Shown here one piece after another: positions 7,768 through 15,925 of a DNA stretch of 33,591 nt. The number at the start of each line of letters is the position of its first letter. Within the stretch, counting starts at the first letter, position 1. The DNA lies in contig JAITGC010000008.1 of NCBI GenBank assembly GCA_031280915.1, positions 1-33,591 on the forward strand, written 5' to 3'. Below the pieces are notes generated by a model, which worked only from the letters and a program-made list of their open reading frames with translations, was not told where the DNA came from and ran no database searches. Source of the DNA: Desulfovibrio sp. (lineage in GTDB: Bacteria; Desulfobacterota; Desulfovibrionia; Desulfovibrionales; Desulfovibrionaceae). A program made the translations under genes and the position numbers.

Positions 7768-8982
7768 ATGAAGGACGACACGTCAAAAAATAAAAAACAC
7801 ATTATTGTTTTCGCGCTTATCACCGCCCTTTGCCTGATGGGCGATTCCATGCTGTACATTGCCCTGCCGGTGCACTACCAGGATCTGGGCTTCAACTCTC
7901 TCTGGGAGGTGGGCATTGTCCTGGCAGTAAACCGCATAGTGCGCCTGCCCTTGAACCCCTTGGTCGGCCGACTCTATTCCCGCATCAGCGAGCGCACCGG
8001 CATTGGCATCGCCGTAGCCCTGGGCATATTGACCACCCTTTCCTACGGCTTTCTGCAGGGTCTTTTCTGGTGGGTGCTGGCCCGCTGCCTCTGGGGATTC
8101 GCTTGGTCCCTGTTGCGGCTGGGCTCCCTTTTCTGCATCTTGAAACTGTCTTCGCCGGAAACGCGCGGCGCTTACAACGGCCTGTACAACGGCCTGTACC
8201 GCTTGGGCAGCCTGGCGGGCATGTTTGGCGGCGGCCTGCTGGCGGACACGCTGGGCTTCAGCATCTGCGCCGCCATTTTCGCCTTGGGAACGGCCTGTGC
8301 CCTGCCAATCCTGACTCTCATGCCGCAGTCCGACGACGGGCAGCAGGCACGACCCGAACAACCCAGCCTTCTGGACGGCCTTCACCTCGCGGCGCGGAGC
8401 CGGGAAACCATGCTGACCGTTTTGTGCGGCGGCACGATCGCCCTTGTTTTGCAAGGCGTTCTGGCCTCCACCCTGAGCCACCTTGTTTCAACCCATACCA
8501 ACGGAGGTCTGCAGTGGGGCGAACTGGCCCTCGGTGCGGGCACGCTGGCCGGATTTTTCCAGGCCCTGCGCTGGTGCTGGGAACCCTGGCTGGCCCCTCT
8601 GACAGGCGGACTGGCTGACAGCCGCTACGGCTGGCGGCGAATGCTCCGCTTTTCCTTCGGCCTGGGGGGCGTGGCCTTTGCCTTGCTAGCCCTGTCTCTG
8701 CCGCTGCCGCTCTGGTTCGGCGTCCTTCTTTGCGCCCAGGCCGCCGCGACGGCGCTCACCACTCTGGTGGACGCCGGTGCAGCGGATGTGGCTACAGAGG
8801 AAGGCGGACGCTCACTGCTCATGACCTACGCGCTTCTGGTGGACATGGGCGCGGCTTTCGGCCCGCTGCTCGCCTACGGCCTTGAAGCCGCTCTGGGCAT
8901 CAACTTTGTATACACGTTCTGCGGCGTGTGTTTCATCATCATGGCCGTCATGCGAAAACCCCTTGCCGCGCGGGGAAAATAG
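7768..8982 (+). CDS. Major facilitator superfamily transporter
   Basis: 404 residues from the ATG at 7768, which has AAAAGG 9 bases upstream; the longer TTG start at 7702 would add an unconvincing hydrophilic tail. About 12 hydrophobic segments in two halves. Degenerate MFS motif A occurs after TM2 (NPLVGRLYSRISERTG) and again in the second half (GGLADSRYGWRRM). A hydrophilic loop QSDDGQQARPEQP near residue 190 separates the halves. It is an inner-membrane permease, probably a drug- or metabolite-efflux type. It is a single gene with no operon partner and the substrate cannot be predicted. Confidence 0.85.
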   Translation: MKDDTSKNKKHIIVFALITALCLMGDSMLYIALPVHYQDLGFNSLWEVGIVLAVNRIVRLPLNPLVGRLYSRISERTGIGIAVALGILTTLSYGFLQGLFWWVLARCLWGFAWSLLRLGSLFCILKLSSPETRGAYNGLYNGLYRLGSLAGMFGGGLLADTLGFSICAAIFALGTACALPILTLMPQSDDGQQARPEQPSLLDGLHLAARSRETMLTVLCGGTIALVLQGVLASTLSHLVSTHTNGGLQWGELALGAGTLAGFFQALRWCWEPWLAPLTGGLADSRYGWRRMLRFSFGLGGVAFALLALSLPLPLWFGVLLCAQAAATALTTLVDAGAADVATEEGGRSLLMTYALLVDMGAAFGPLLAYGLEAALGINFVYTFCGVCFIIMAVMRKPLAARGK

Positions 8983-9006
8983 AGTAATTTCACGTTGAAA
9001 CTGATG
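8983..9006. repeat. Dispersed palindromic repeat, degenerate copy D
   Basis: AGAGTAATTTCACGTTGAAAC directly after the MFS stop codon matches the arm of the repeat at 7615-7647 and the AACGTGAAA core of the copy at 1327-1349. The second arm is eroded. Assignment rests on short similarity. Confidence 0.35.
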
Positions 9007-9073
9007 GGCTGGCGCCGCCCGATGAAAGCGGGTATGCATAAGGAAAGTAAAAACCTTTGCAAAAGGCCATTCC

Positions 9074-9310
9074 ATGAAGACCATTACCACCATCGGCATT
9101 GATTTGGCAAAGAACAGTTTTTCCGTTTACGGAGCGGACACCAAAGGCAAGTCCGTGTTGCGACGTACTCTTTCACGCTCCGGCGTTACCCGGTTTTTCG
9201 CCAACCTCCCGGCATGCCTGTGGATATGGAAGCCTGTGCGTCGTCGAAATACTGGGCCAGGACGGCCCAGACCGTCGAAAGCCTGGGGCATAATGTACAA
9301 TCTCAAAGTT
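9074..9310 (+). pseudogene. IS110-family transposase remnant (frameshifted and truncated)
   Basis: The frame starting at 9074 reads MKTITTIGIDLAKNSFSVYG, the DEDD/RuvC-like N-terminus of IS110-family transposases with the first catalytic Asp in IGIDLAKN. At about 9220 the expected continuation (MEACASSKYWARTAQTVESLGHNV) is found in another frame, consistent with loss of one base. After GHNV the similarity ends near 9300, so some 300 residues of a normal protein are missing. It cannot encode a working transposase. It lies only about 25 bp beyond the end of the convergent HD-domain gene, so the insertion or its later deletion sets the edge of that gene cluster. Confidence 0.8.
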
Positions 9311-9334
9311 TAAATGTTCTACTACGATGGAAGA

Positions 9335-9940
9335 TCATGAACGCCCATGCTCTTCTCGCCTGCTCCACCAGTCCTTGTCCACGTGGGCGTACCACCAGCG
9401 GTTCGGATCCGAGCGCAGTATTTTTTCGGCCAATTCCCGCGCTACAGGGGAGCGCAGGCGTTTGAGCGCGTTTTCTATCCACTCGGAGGCAAATGTGTTG
9501 CCCTTGGAGAGTTCTACAGCCAAGTCACAGATCAAATCAAGCTGATCCGCGTCGCGGGCCAACTCCGCCTCCAGACTTTCGGGTACCTCAAATTCGTCGA
9601 AGAGCTTCAGCAACTCACCGGAGAGGCCGGTGCCTTCCAGCGCGTCTTCCAGAGCCTTGCGCGCACGGCATTCATTATAGAGGCGGTTGACGTAATTGAA
9701 GTCTCCCGTGCGGGCTTCGTGCAAGTCGTGAAAAAGGCACATCAGCACCACGCGGGCGGCATCCGCTCCGCTCAGGCGGGCCAGCGCGTAACCAGCCACG
9801 GCGACGCGGTAGCTGTGCTCGGCTACATTCTCCCCGCCTGTACCAAGAAAAGCATAGCCGCTACGCGGGATACGGCGCAACATGCCCGCCTCGTGCAAAA
9901 GATCGGCCAGGCGCTCAAGCTGGTTTTGCGCTGTTTTCAT
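9335..9940 (-). CDS. HD-domain phosphohydrolase (YfbR/HD_3-like)
   Basis: 201 residues. The HD metal site is complete: H42 in ENVAEHSYRVA, H71-D72 in CLFHDLHEA and D130 (or D132) in ARDADQLDL. Length and motif spacing fit the YfbR-like 5'-deoxynucleotidase group, which dephosphorylate nucleoside monophosphates in the cytoplasm. A strong GGAGGAAA precedes the ATG. It lies 19 bp downstream of the deacetylase-like gene on the same strand and is the last gene of the long operon, next to the IS110 remnant. Whether it belongs to the envelope pathway or merely rides along is unknown. Confidence 0.8.
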   Translation of the reverse strand: MKTAQNQLERLADLLHEAGMLRRIPRSGYAFLGTGGENVAEHSYRVAVAGYALARLSGADAARVVLMCLFHDLHEARTGDFNYVNRLYNECRARKALEDALEGTGLSGELLKLFDEFEVPESLEAELARDADQLDLICDLAVELSKGNTFASEWIENALKRLRSPVARELAEKILRSDPNRWWYAHVDKDWWSRREEHGRS

Positions 9941-9959
9941 ATATTTTCCTCCAGGGTTT

Positions 9960-10961
9960 TTACCAGTCGCCCTTGCCGGGTGGACGGGCGGAGAAATCGA
10001 GAGAAGCGGCCGCGCTGCGTAATTGGGCCGCAGTGACGGCGCAAATGGCGAAATTTTCTTTCAGCCATCGCAGGAAAGAATAAATTTTTTTGAAGAGCGC
10101 CGCGGCGGCGGTTTTGTCTGGTACGTTCGGCGATGCGCCTGGCAGCATTTCGGAAGAATGCCAAAACAGGTGCAGTACCCTGCCGCCTCGGGAAAGGTGC
10201 AGCCGCGTCGCCAGGCGCATGGCTTGTGGGCCATGCCAGACAGGGTTGGGGCTGACGGCCCCCCAATAGTGAAAGGAATCCAGGGAACCGGGCCAGCGGA
10301 CGCATTTGTGCCAGAAACGTGCAAGGCCTGGCACAAGCGGGATTTGCGTGATGGGCGACTCCAGAAGTTTATGGGCAGCATCAGTCCAGTAAGGGTCGGT
10401 GGGCGCAAGGAAATGATCCGCTCCATCCCCGAAGGCGCGTAGCGGGCAGACAGAACTGTCCAGCGTGATGCCCGCCTCTTCCAGCATGGGACGCAGGGCC
10501 GCCTTCATATCCCAGCGCCCCATGCGGAAGCTGGTCAGAGGCGCGCCCTGAAACTGTTTTCCCACCGCCAGCAAATTGTCCAGAGATTGGCGCAGAAGAT
10601 CGCGGCGCATGCGGTGTGTACGTTCCGGCGGTATTTTTTCCGCGCTGGCGGCGCCCAAGGGAGGCGTACTCCAGTGATGCAGATGCGCTGCGATTTCCGC
10701 TCCGCATTTGTCCCGCATGAAGGCCAGTGTGCGTCTGGCGTTGGCGTTATTGAAAACCGTATAGGCGCAAAAAAGAGTAAGGGGAAAGCCCAATTCCCGC
10801 GTGAGCGGAGTGAGACGGGGCAGCAGCGACACATTGCGCACACCGCATCCGGCTGTGGGGTAGCGCCCGGAAAAAAGCCCCTCTTCCTCCACGTCAAGGC
10901 TTACCACCACATACAGAGGTTTGCCGGAAGATGTCGGAAGCGTTTCTTCAAATCGCTGCAC
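9960..10961 (-). CDS. Polysaccharide deacetylase-like protein (NodB/WalW-type fold)
   Basis: About 333 residues from a GTG at 10961, preceded by GGAAGGAAAG; an ATG at 11021 (353 residues) is also open but has no ribosome-binding site. The metal-site motifs of carbohydrate esterase family 4 relatives are recognisable: SLDVEEEG near the start, AHLHHW about 100 residues on, FRMGRWDM in the middle, and LFWHSSEMLPG near the end. No signal peptide is seen, so action is probably cytoplasmic. Family members remove N-acetyl groups from sugars, and a role in trimming the glycan made by the adjacent GT4 enzyme is inferred. It overlaps the glycosyltransferase gene by 14 bp with this start, implying coupling. 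Confidence 0.7.
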   Translation of the reverse strand: MQRFEETLPTSSGKPLYVVVSLDVEEEGLFSGRYPTAGCGVRNVSLLPRLTPLTRELGFPLTLFCAYTVFNNANARRTLAFMRDKCGAEIAAHLHHWSTPPLGAASAEKIPPERTHRMRRDLLRQSLDNLLAVGKQFQGAPLTSFRMGRWDMKAALRPMLEEAGITLDSSVCPLRAFGDGADHFLAPTDPYWTDAAHKLLESPITQIPLVPGLARFWHKCVRWPGSLDSFHYWGAVSPNPVWHGPQAMRLATRLHLSRGGRVLHLFWHSSEMLPGASPNVPDKTAAAALFKKIYSFLRWLKENFAICAVTAAQLRSAAASLDFSARPPGKGDW

Positions 10962-12057
10962 GGCCTTTCCTTCCAACGCGTTTTTCACAATCTTCCCACA
11001 GGCGGACGAAAAGGTCTTCATGCGCGGCGACCATGCGGCTGAAGGAAAAATCCTGCTCTACACGTTCTCTGCCCGCCCTGCCCATAACGTCGCAGAGGCG
11101 TGGATCGGCGAGCAGGAGTGCGCAGTTGTCGGCGAGAGCCGTCGCGTTTCCGGCGGGGGAGAGCAGGCCGTTATTTCCCACAAGGGCGGGGATGCCCCCC
11201 ACGGTGGAGGCGCAGACAGGCAAACCGCAAGCCATGGCTTCCAACAGCACGTTGGGCTGCCCTTCCCGTATGGAGGCAAGGGCGAAAAGCCGGGCTTCGG
11301 CGTAATGGCGGCCTACATCGTCCGTGCCGGGAAAAAAGTCAATGTTGCGTCCTGCGGCATGATTTGCGGCCCAAGCGCGCAAAACGGAATATTCCGGCCC
11401 GTCGCCCACAATGCGCAGACGTGCGTGCGGTATCTGGAGCACAAGGTGCTCAAAGGCGCGGAAAAGAGTCAAATGATCTTTGTCTCGGGCAAGGCGCGCC
11501 ACGCACAAAATCACCGGCGCGCGTGCGGAGGGTGGAATCGCCGCCGGCGCGAAGCGAACAGGGTCAACCCCGTTTGGAATACAGGCCAGATGGGCGGCGG
11601 GCACGCCAAGAGCCTGGAGGGCGGCGCACAGCGCGTTTGAATTGCAAATTATTTTTTCGGTCAGCCGCCAGAGCAATCGTTCGTGCTGGCGGCGCGGCGC
11701 GCCGCCTCCCCTGCATGTGCCCACGATAACAGGCATTCCCGTCGCCCGCCCCCATATCCGTCCCCAGATGTTGGGCAGAGCCGTACAGGGAATGAGGATG
11801 TCCTGTCCGGCTGCCTTCAACGCGCGGTAAAGACGCAGAAAAAACGAGCCCGGCACGGTGCGGCCAGTACCCAGGCGACTGATTCCTATGCCGGCGGCCT
11901 CCGCGACTTCGTCCAAATCAGTCCTGCCAGTAAGCGTCAGTATGGATGGGAGAAAATGCGTTCTGTCAAGACGCAGCACCAGTTCCAGCATCTGGCGCTG
12001 CGTGCCCCCGAAACAGAGGTCTTCCATGAGAAACAGGATGCGCAGGGGGCGTGTCAT
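10948..12057 (-). CDS. Glycosyltransferase family 4 (GT-B fold)
   Basis: 369 residues. The N-terminal acceptor domain starts RILFLMEDLCFGGTQRQMLEL, with the glycine-rich turn of GT4 enzymes. The C-terminal donor domain has the NGVDPVRF motif and the nucleotide-sugar site REGQPNVLLEAMACGLPV followed by GGIPALV, including the conserved E-x7-E pair. It transfers a sugar from a nucleotide donor, probably to a lipid or a growing glycan on the cytoplasmic face of the inner membrane. It is 24 bp downstream of the flippase gene and overlaps the deacetylase-like gene, so it belongs to the envelope cluster. Confidence 0.9.
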   Translation of the reverse strand: MTRPLRILFLMEDLCFGGTQRQMLELVLRLDRTHFLPSILTLTGRTDLDEVAEAAGIGISRLGTGRTVPGSFFLRLYRALKAAGQDILIPCTALPNIWGRIWGRATGMPVIVGTCRGGGAPRRQHERLLWRLTEKIICNSNALCAALQALGVPAAHLACIPNGVDPVRFAPAAIPPSARAPVILCVARLARDKDHLTLFRAFEHLVLQIPHARLRIVGDGPEYSVLRAWAANHAAGRNIDFFPGTDDVGRHYAEARLFALASIREGQPNVLLEAMACGLPVCASTVGGIPALVGNNGLLSPAGNATALADNCALLLADPRLCDVMGRAGRERVEQDFSFSRMVAAHEDLFVRLWEDCEKRVGRKGRAAI

Positions 12058-12081
12058 CTTTTGTTGAAATTTTCGCTGAGA

Positions 12082-13500
12082 TTATCGGTTATCCCGTGCG
12101 GCATCAGGCTCAAAGGGGGCCGGAGGCCGCCAGGCCAGCAGCAGGGCCAGCAGAGGGATTAATCCGGCCGCTTCCGCCGCTTCGCGGGGCAGGATGAAAC
12201 CCGTGCCCCACCACAGGGCGAAGGAGATGAAGGACGTTGCCAAAAGCAGAGCCCACTGGCCGGCGGTCATCGGTTTGACAGCCCACTGGAAAAAAGAAAC
12301 CGTCAGAAGGGCCACCCATATTTTTGTCACTGTCAGGGCGAGGGCGGCGCCTTCCAGCGGCACCGACGGGATGAGCATGTAACAGCAGACAATATTGAGA
12401 GCAAGGCCACTCAAATAAAACAGCAACAACAGGTTGTGCCGTTGCATACCTATCATGGCGTACGCCGCGAGATTGTGCAGAAAGGCCGTGGCAAGGCAAG
12501 GGGTAAGCAGGCGCTGGGCTGTCGCCGCGCCGAGATATTCGTGGCCGTATACAAGGGGCAGAAGACGATCGCTCTCGACGCAGATGACAAAAATTATCGG
12601 TAGTGCGGCTGCCCAAAGCGAACGGGCCGTCTGCCCTGAAAGGTGGCGAAAGGCGTTGCGGTCTTCTTTCCACAAACGCGCCAGAAGCGGGAAAATAACC
12701 TTGCCCAGTAGCGCTCCCGAAAGCACCACCGTCAGCCCCTCCACCATTTCCCAAGCCACGCCGTAGCTGCCAACGGCCTCGTTTCCCCCGTGCTGTTTGA
12801 GGAAAAATACGTTAATTTTATTGTAAAACATGGCGCACAGGCCCATGCCCGTAAAAACAAGGCCGTGTTTCATCCGGCGGGCCAATTCCACTGCTGTGGA
12901 AACATCAATCCCCGCCAAGGGGTTACGGCCCAGAGCAAAACAGGCAAGAGCCATGCAGATGAGAGACTCCAGCATTTTGTACATGGCGATGACAATAAGC
13001 GGCGCGTCAAGCAGAATGCAGAGTATGCCGCAACCTATGCCGATGAGCGCGGCGGGGACGCGCAGGCGCATTTCCATATCCTGCCGGCCTCGCGCCTGGC
13101 AAAGGGCGAAAAACGAGTCGCTCACTGCGTCAAGTCCGAAACCTGCGGCGACGCAGAGTACAGTGAGACGCAGAACGGGCGCGTATTCCAATGCTCCGGT
13201 CACAATCCAGGCAATGCAGAGAGCCACGGCGAACAGCGCGAGTTTGATCAGGGTGACGCCGCTCAACAGGACGCGGGGGCGAACTTCCTGGCGGGCGAAG
13301 GTGGAAAGGAGAAAGTCGTTGAGGCCGACATCCGCCACGGTTTTAACAAGATAGCCGTAAGACAGGGCCAGCATGATCTGCCCAAGCATGTCCTTGCTGT
13401 GGCGGGCAAGTAGAATGGTAAAGGCTGCCCAAGCCAGATCGCGCGCCCATTGTGCGCCCAAGATATACCCGAGGCGCCTGGGGATGCTTTTCAACTTCAT
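12082..13500 (-). CDS. Oligosaccharide flippase, MOP/Wzx-type
   Basis: 472 residues, with about 12-14 hydrophobic segments along the whole length, and the pattern of polysaccharide-exporter-type MOP proteins (YILGAQWARDLAWAAFTILLAR at the start, a conserved mid-region YNKINVFFLKQ around residue 225, PLVYGHEYLGAA later). These proteins flip lipid-linked glycans across the inner membrane. Its start codon overlaps the stop of the HlyD-like gene as ATGA, so the two are tightly coupled. In the absence of an ABC or RND pump it is the only inner-membrane transporter of the cluster. Confidence 0.82.
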   Translation of the reverse strand: MKLKSIPRRLGYILGAQWARDLAWAAFTILLARHSKDMLGQIMLALSYGYLVKTVADVGLNDFLLSTFARQEVRPRVLLSGVTLIKLALFAVALCIAWIVTGALEYAPVLRLTVLCVAAGFGLDAVSDSFFALCQARGRQDMEMRLRVPAALIGIGCGILCILLDAPLIVIAMYKMLESLICMALACFALGRNPLAGIDVSTAVELARRMKHGLVFTGMGLCAMFYNKINVFFLKQHGGNEAVGSYGVAWEMVEGLTVVLSGALLGKVIFPLLARLWKEDRNAFRHLSGQTARSLWAAALPIIFVICVESDRLLPLVYGHEYLGAATAQRLLTPCLATAFLHNLAAYAMIGMQRHNLLLLFYLSGLALNIVCCYMLIPSVPLEGAALALTVTKIWVALLTVSFFQWAVKPMTAGQWALLLATSFISFALWWGTGFILPREAAEAAGLIPLLALLLAWRPPAPFEPDAARDNR

Positions 13501-14426
13501 TTCGGCGTGCTGCCCGTTCTCCCGCGGAAGTGGATCACTGTTTTGAAACCGGGCTTGAGTTCCAGATCGGGATTCGGCACTTGCAATTCCACCATGTAAT
13601 ACGAGGGTGTCGCAACATTCATGTCTGTGGACACCCAGGAAATTTCGGTGACCGTTGCCGTAAACTCTTTGTTGTTCAGGGAGGGAACCTCCACAATAGC
13701 GGCATCTCCCAGTCTGATGCCGGTGATTTCCGCTTCATAGACATGCACCTGGATAAGCGCGGGATCAAGCTGGCCCACCTGAATGGGCGTCGTCCCGGCG
13801 TTCAGCAGAGCGCCAGGATTCACTGCCCCGCTCAGGGAAAGCACATGTCCCTCAATGGGAGAAGTGAGGGTGAGCGTCGCGGGCAGTTGTTCTCCTGCCT
13901 TGATGGGTGTGCCGAAATAGCCTTCCAGTTCTTTCAGGCGGTCGGCGAAAACGCTTTCCTTTTTATGTATTGTCGCTTTGAGCAGTTCCACGCGCTGTTT
14001 GAGGGAGCGCACATCGTCTTCCAGGCGGCCCAGCGCCTGCTGTGAACCCAGACCGGCCGCCGCCAGTTGCTGCGCCTTGTTGCGCTGCGCAACGGTTTCC
14101 GCCAACTGGCGCTCCATATTCAGCATCTGGCTCCGCGGTTCTTCCGTATCAGCGCCGACGGTCACTTCACGCTGCAGGATGCGCCCAGCTTCTTCCTGCA
14201 GGTGGTAACGCATGAGAGGCGCGTCTTTGAGTACGGCGTCGCCAGGCTTTGCCAGAATTTCATCCACAATGCTGTTGAAGGGCATGGGTACGGCGCGGGT
14301 GACTGTGGTGACGAATTTACCGGTGAGGATGGTGGAAGGGTTCTCCGCCGCCAGGCTTGCTTCAGGCGCGGTAAAAGACAGGCACAAAATCGTCAGCGAC
14401 AGGAGCAAGGGGACGGCTTGCGGCAT
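13497..14426 (-). CDS. HlyD/EmrA-like periplasmic adaptor (membrane-fusion protein)
   Basis: 309 residues. A signal peptide or signal anchor (residues 1-27, PLLLSLTILCLSFTAPEASLA) is followed by the first half of a biotinyl-lipoyl-like domain (PFNSIVDEILAKPGDAVLKDAPL). A coiled-coil hairpin (about 95-165, rich in Gln, Glu and Leu) follows, then the second lipoyl half (LTSPIEGHVLSLSGAVNPGALL) and a beta-barrel C-terminus (VHVYEAEITGIRLGDAAIVEV). Adaptors of this kind bridge an inner-membrane pump to a TolC-type channel. Its stop overlaps the flippase start (ATGA) and its start overlaps the TolC-like stop by one base. The pump partner is not obvious. Confidence 0.87.
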   Translation of the reverse strand: MPQAVPLLLSLTILCLSFTAPEASLAAENPSTILTGKFVTTVTRAVPMPFNSIVDEILAKPGDAVLKDAPLMRYHLQEEAGRILQREVTVGADTEEPRSQMLNMERQLAETVAQRNKAQQLAAAGLGSQQALGRLEDDVRSLKQRVELLKATIHKKESVFADRLKELEGYFGTPIKAGEQLPATLTLTSPIEGHVLSLSGAVNPGALLNAGTTPIQVGQLDPALIQVHVYEAEITGIRLGDAAIVEVPSLNNKEFTATVTEISWVSTDMNVATPSYYMVELQVPNPDLELKPGFKTVIHFRGRTGSTPK

Positions 14427-15919
14427 TACAGCAGCTCCTTGGCGGGCGGTCCGAGAAAACGCTCTTGCAGAAGACCGGCAAGATACATCCAGTTCAGCTT
14501 GGCGAGCCGTAACTCAAGCTCCGCTTCGATCGCGGCGATGCGCGCCCTGACCATGGTCTCCCGGCAATCAGCCACGGCGGGGAGTTGTTCCGTACCGGTA
14601 CCGAAGGCTATCCGCGCTTCCTTATAGTGCATTTCCGCTGTTTCATAGCGTGTCTGCGCCAGTTTGAACTGGGTGGCGGCCAAGGTGACTTTTTGTTCGG
14701 CCTGAAGCCACTCGTTGGAATAATCGGTACGTTTGCGCGACATTTCATGGAAAGCCTGGGCCTTGCTCATTCTGGCCGTTTGCACACCCCTGTAGCGACG
14801 GCCCCAGTCAATCAACGGGAAACTGAAGTTGAAATGCAGGAAATAATCCTCTGTTCCGTTGGGCGGCTGGGCCTGCCCGGAGGGTGGATTTCTGTCGTAA
14901 CTCAGAGACATGTCCGGCACATACTGCGCCCAGGCTAACATAATGTTGAAATCCGCCAGTTTTACCTGCCCCTGTAACAGATATTCATCTTCAAGCACGG
15001 GCCAGCGTTCATCCCAGGCAAGTTTACCGCCGTCAAAACCGGCCAGGATTTCCTCGGCGTTTCCGGTGCCTGTCTGCAGGCGCTGGGCCGGTTCCACGCC
15101 GGCCAGGATTTTGAGTTGGGTGCGCTGCATTGTTTCCTGCATGCCTGTCTGCTCCACCATCAACTCCAGTTCGCGTTCGTGTTGTCTGGCCCGATTGAGT
15201 GAGATGCCCTGACGCCCTTCAACGGCCTCCACCTGCTGCCAGTAAGCTGTGAGATCTTTGCCCAAGGGCAGAAGTTCCTTTTGGGCAGCGGCTATTTTTT
15301 CCTTGGCCTGGAGTTGCAGATAGGCCTGGGCTATTTTGTGGATAGCCTCGCCCACAGCCTTGCGGTGCATGGCGATGGCGATATTGACCATGATTTTTCT
15401 GGCCTGATGCTGAAAATAGGTGGCCACGGGATTGGGAAAGGATGCCTGGAAGCCGATATCCAGCTTAGGGCGCCCGTAATCGGCTGGCGTATCCCGGATG
15501 TCATTATTATACTGCGTCAGGTTGTTGGAAATATGGAGGCTCATGCGCGGTTCCGGCAAATACTGCCATATGGCGCTGGTCAACTCCACGCGCTTGATTT
15601 CCAGGTTCACGGCGCTGTTGACCAGTAAAGGGGATTGTTGAATGGCCAGATAGACACAGTCCTCAAAGGAGAAAATTTTGTTGGGGTCATAAAGATTGGG
15701 GACGGCCGCTTCCAGTTTATCCCTGTTTTCCACAGGAATGCCCGGAGCTTCTTCCAGCCAGTGCCTGGCCGGAAGTTCCGGCGATTTTAGACCCGCTTTG
15801 TTTGAGGCACAGGCGGAGAGAAAAAGCAGCAAGCACAGGCAGAACATTGTCCCCAGACGCTTTGGGCCCGGCAAAGAGATCACGTTCGCTGACAGCATCC
15901 GAATCGTCGATATTCTCAT
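14426..15919 (-). CDS. TolC-like outer-membrane efflux lipoprotein
   Basis: 497 residues, within the normal range for TolC/NodT-type channels. An N-terminal segment ends in the lipobox LLLFLSAC, with Cys37 as the predicted lipidation site. Two repeats of the outer-membrane efflux domain follow, with long helical regions (for example residues about 160-240 and 370-470). The ATG at 15919 has AGGA 8 bases upstream, although a 20-residue stretch precedes the signal sequence, so later ATGs cannot be excluded. It is 6 bp downstream of the AT-ACP-DH gene and overlaps the HlyD-like gene, forming a tight export cassette. Confidence 0.87.
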   Translation of the reverse strand: MRISTIRMLSANVISLPGPKRLGTMFCLCLLLFLSACASNKAGLKSPELPARHWLEEAPGIPVENRDKLEAAVPNLYDPNKIFSFEDCVYLAIQQSPLLVNSAVNLEIKRVELTSAIWQYLPEPRMSLHISNNLTQYNNDIRDTPADYGRPKLDIGFQASFPNPVATYFQHQARKIMVNIAIAMHRKAVGEAIHKIAQAYLQLQAKEKIAAAQKELLPLGKDLTAYWQQVEAVEGRQGISLNRARQHERELELMVEQTGMQETMQRTQLKILAGVEPAQRLQTGTGNAEEILAGFDGGKLAWDERWPVLEDEYLLQGQVKLADFNIMLAWAQYVPDMSLSYDRNPPSGQAQPPNGTEDYFLHFNFSFPLIDWGRRYRGVQTARMSKAQAFHEMSRKRTDYSNEWLQAEQKVTLAATQFKLAQTRYETAEMHYKEARIAFGTGTEQLPAVADCRETMVRARIAAIEAELELRLAKLNWMYLAGLLQERFLGPPAKELL

Positions 15920-15925
15920 AATGCT

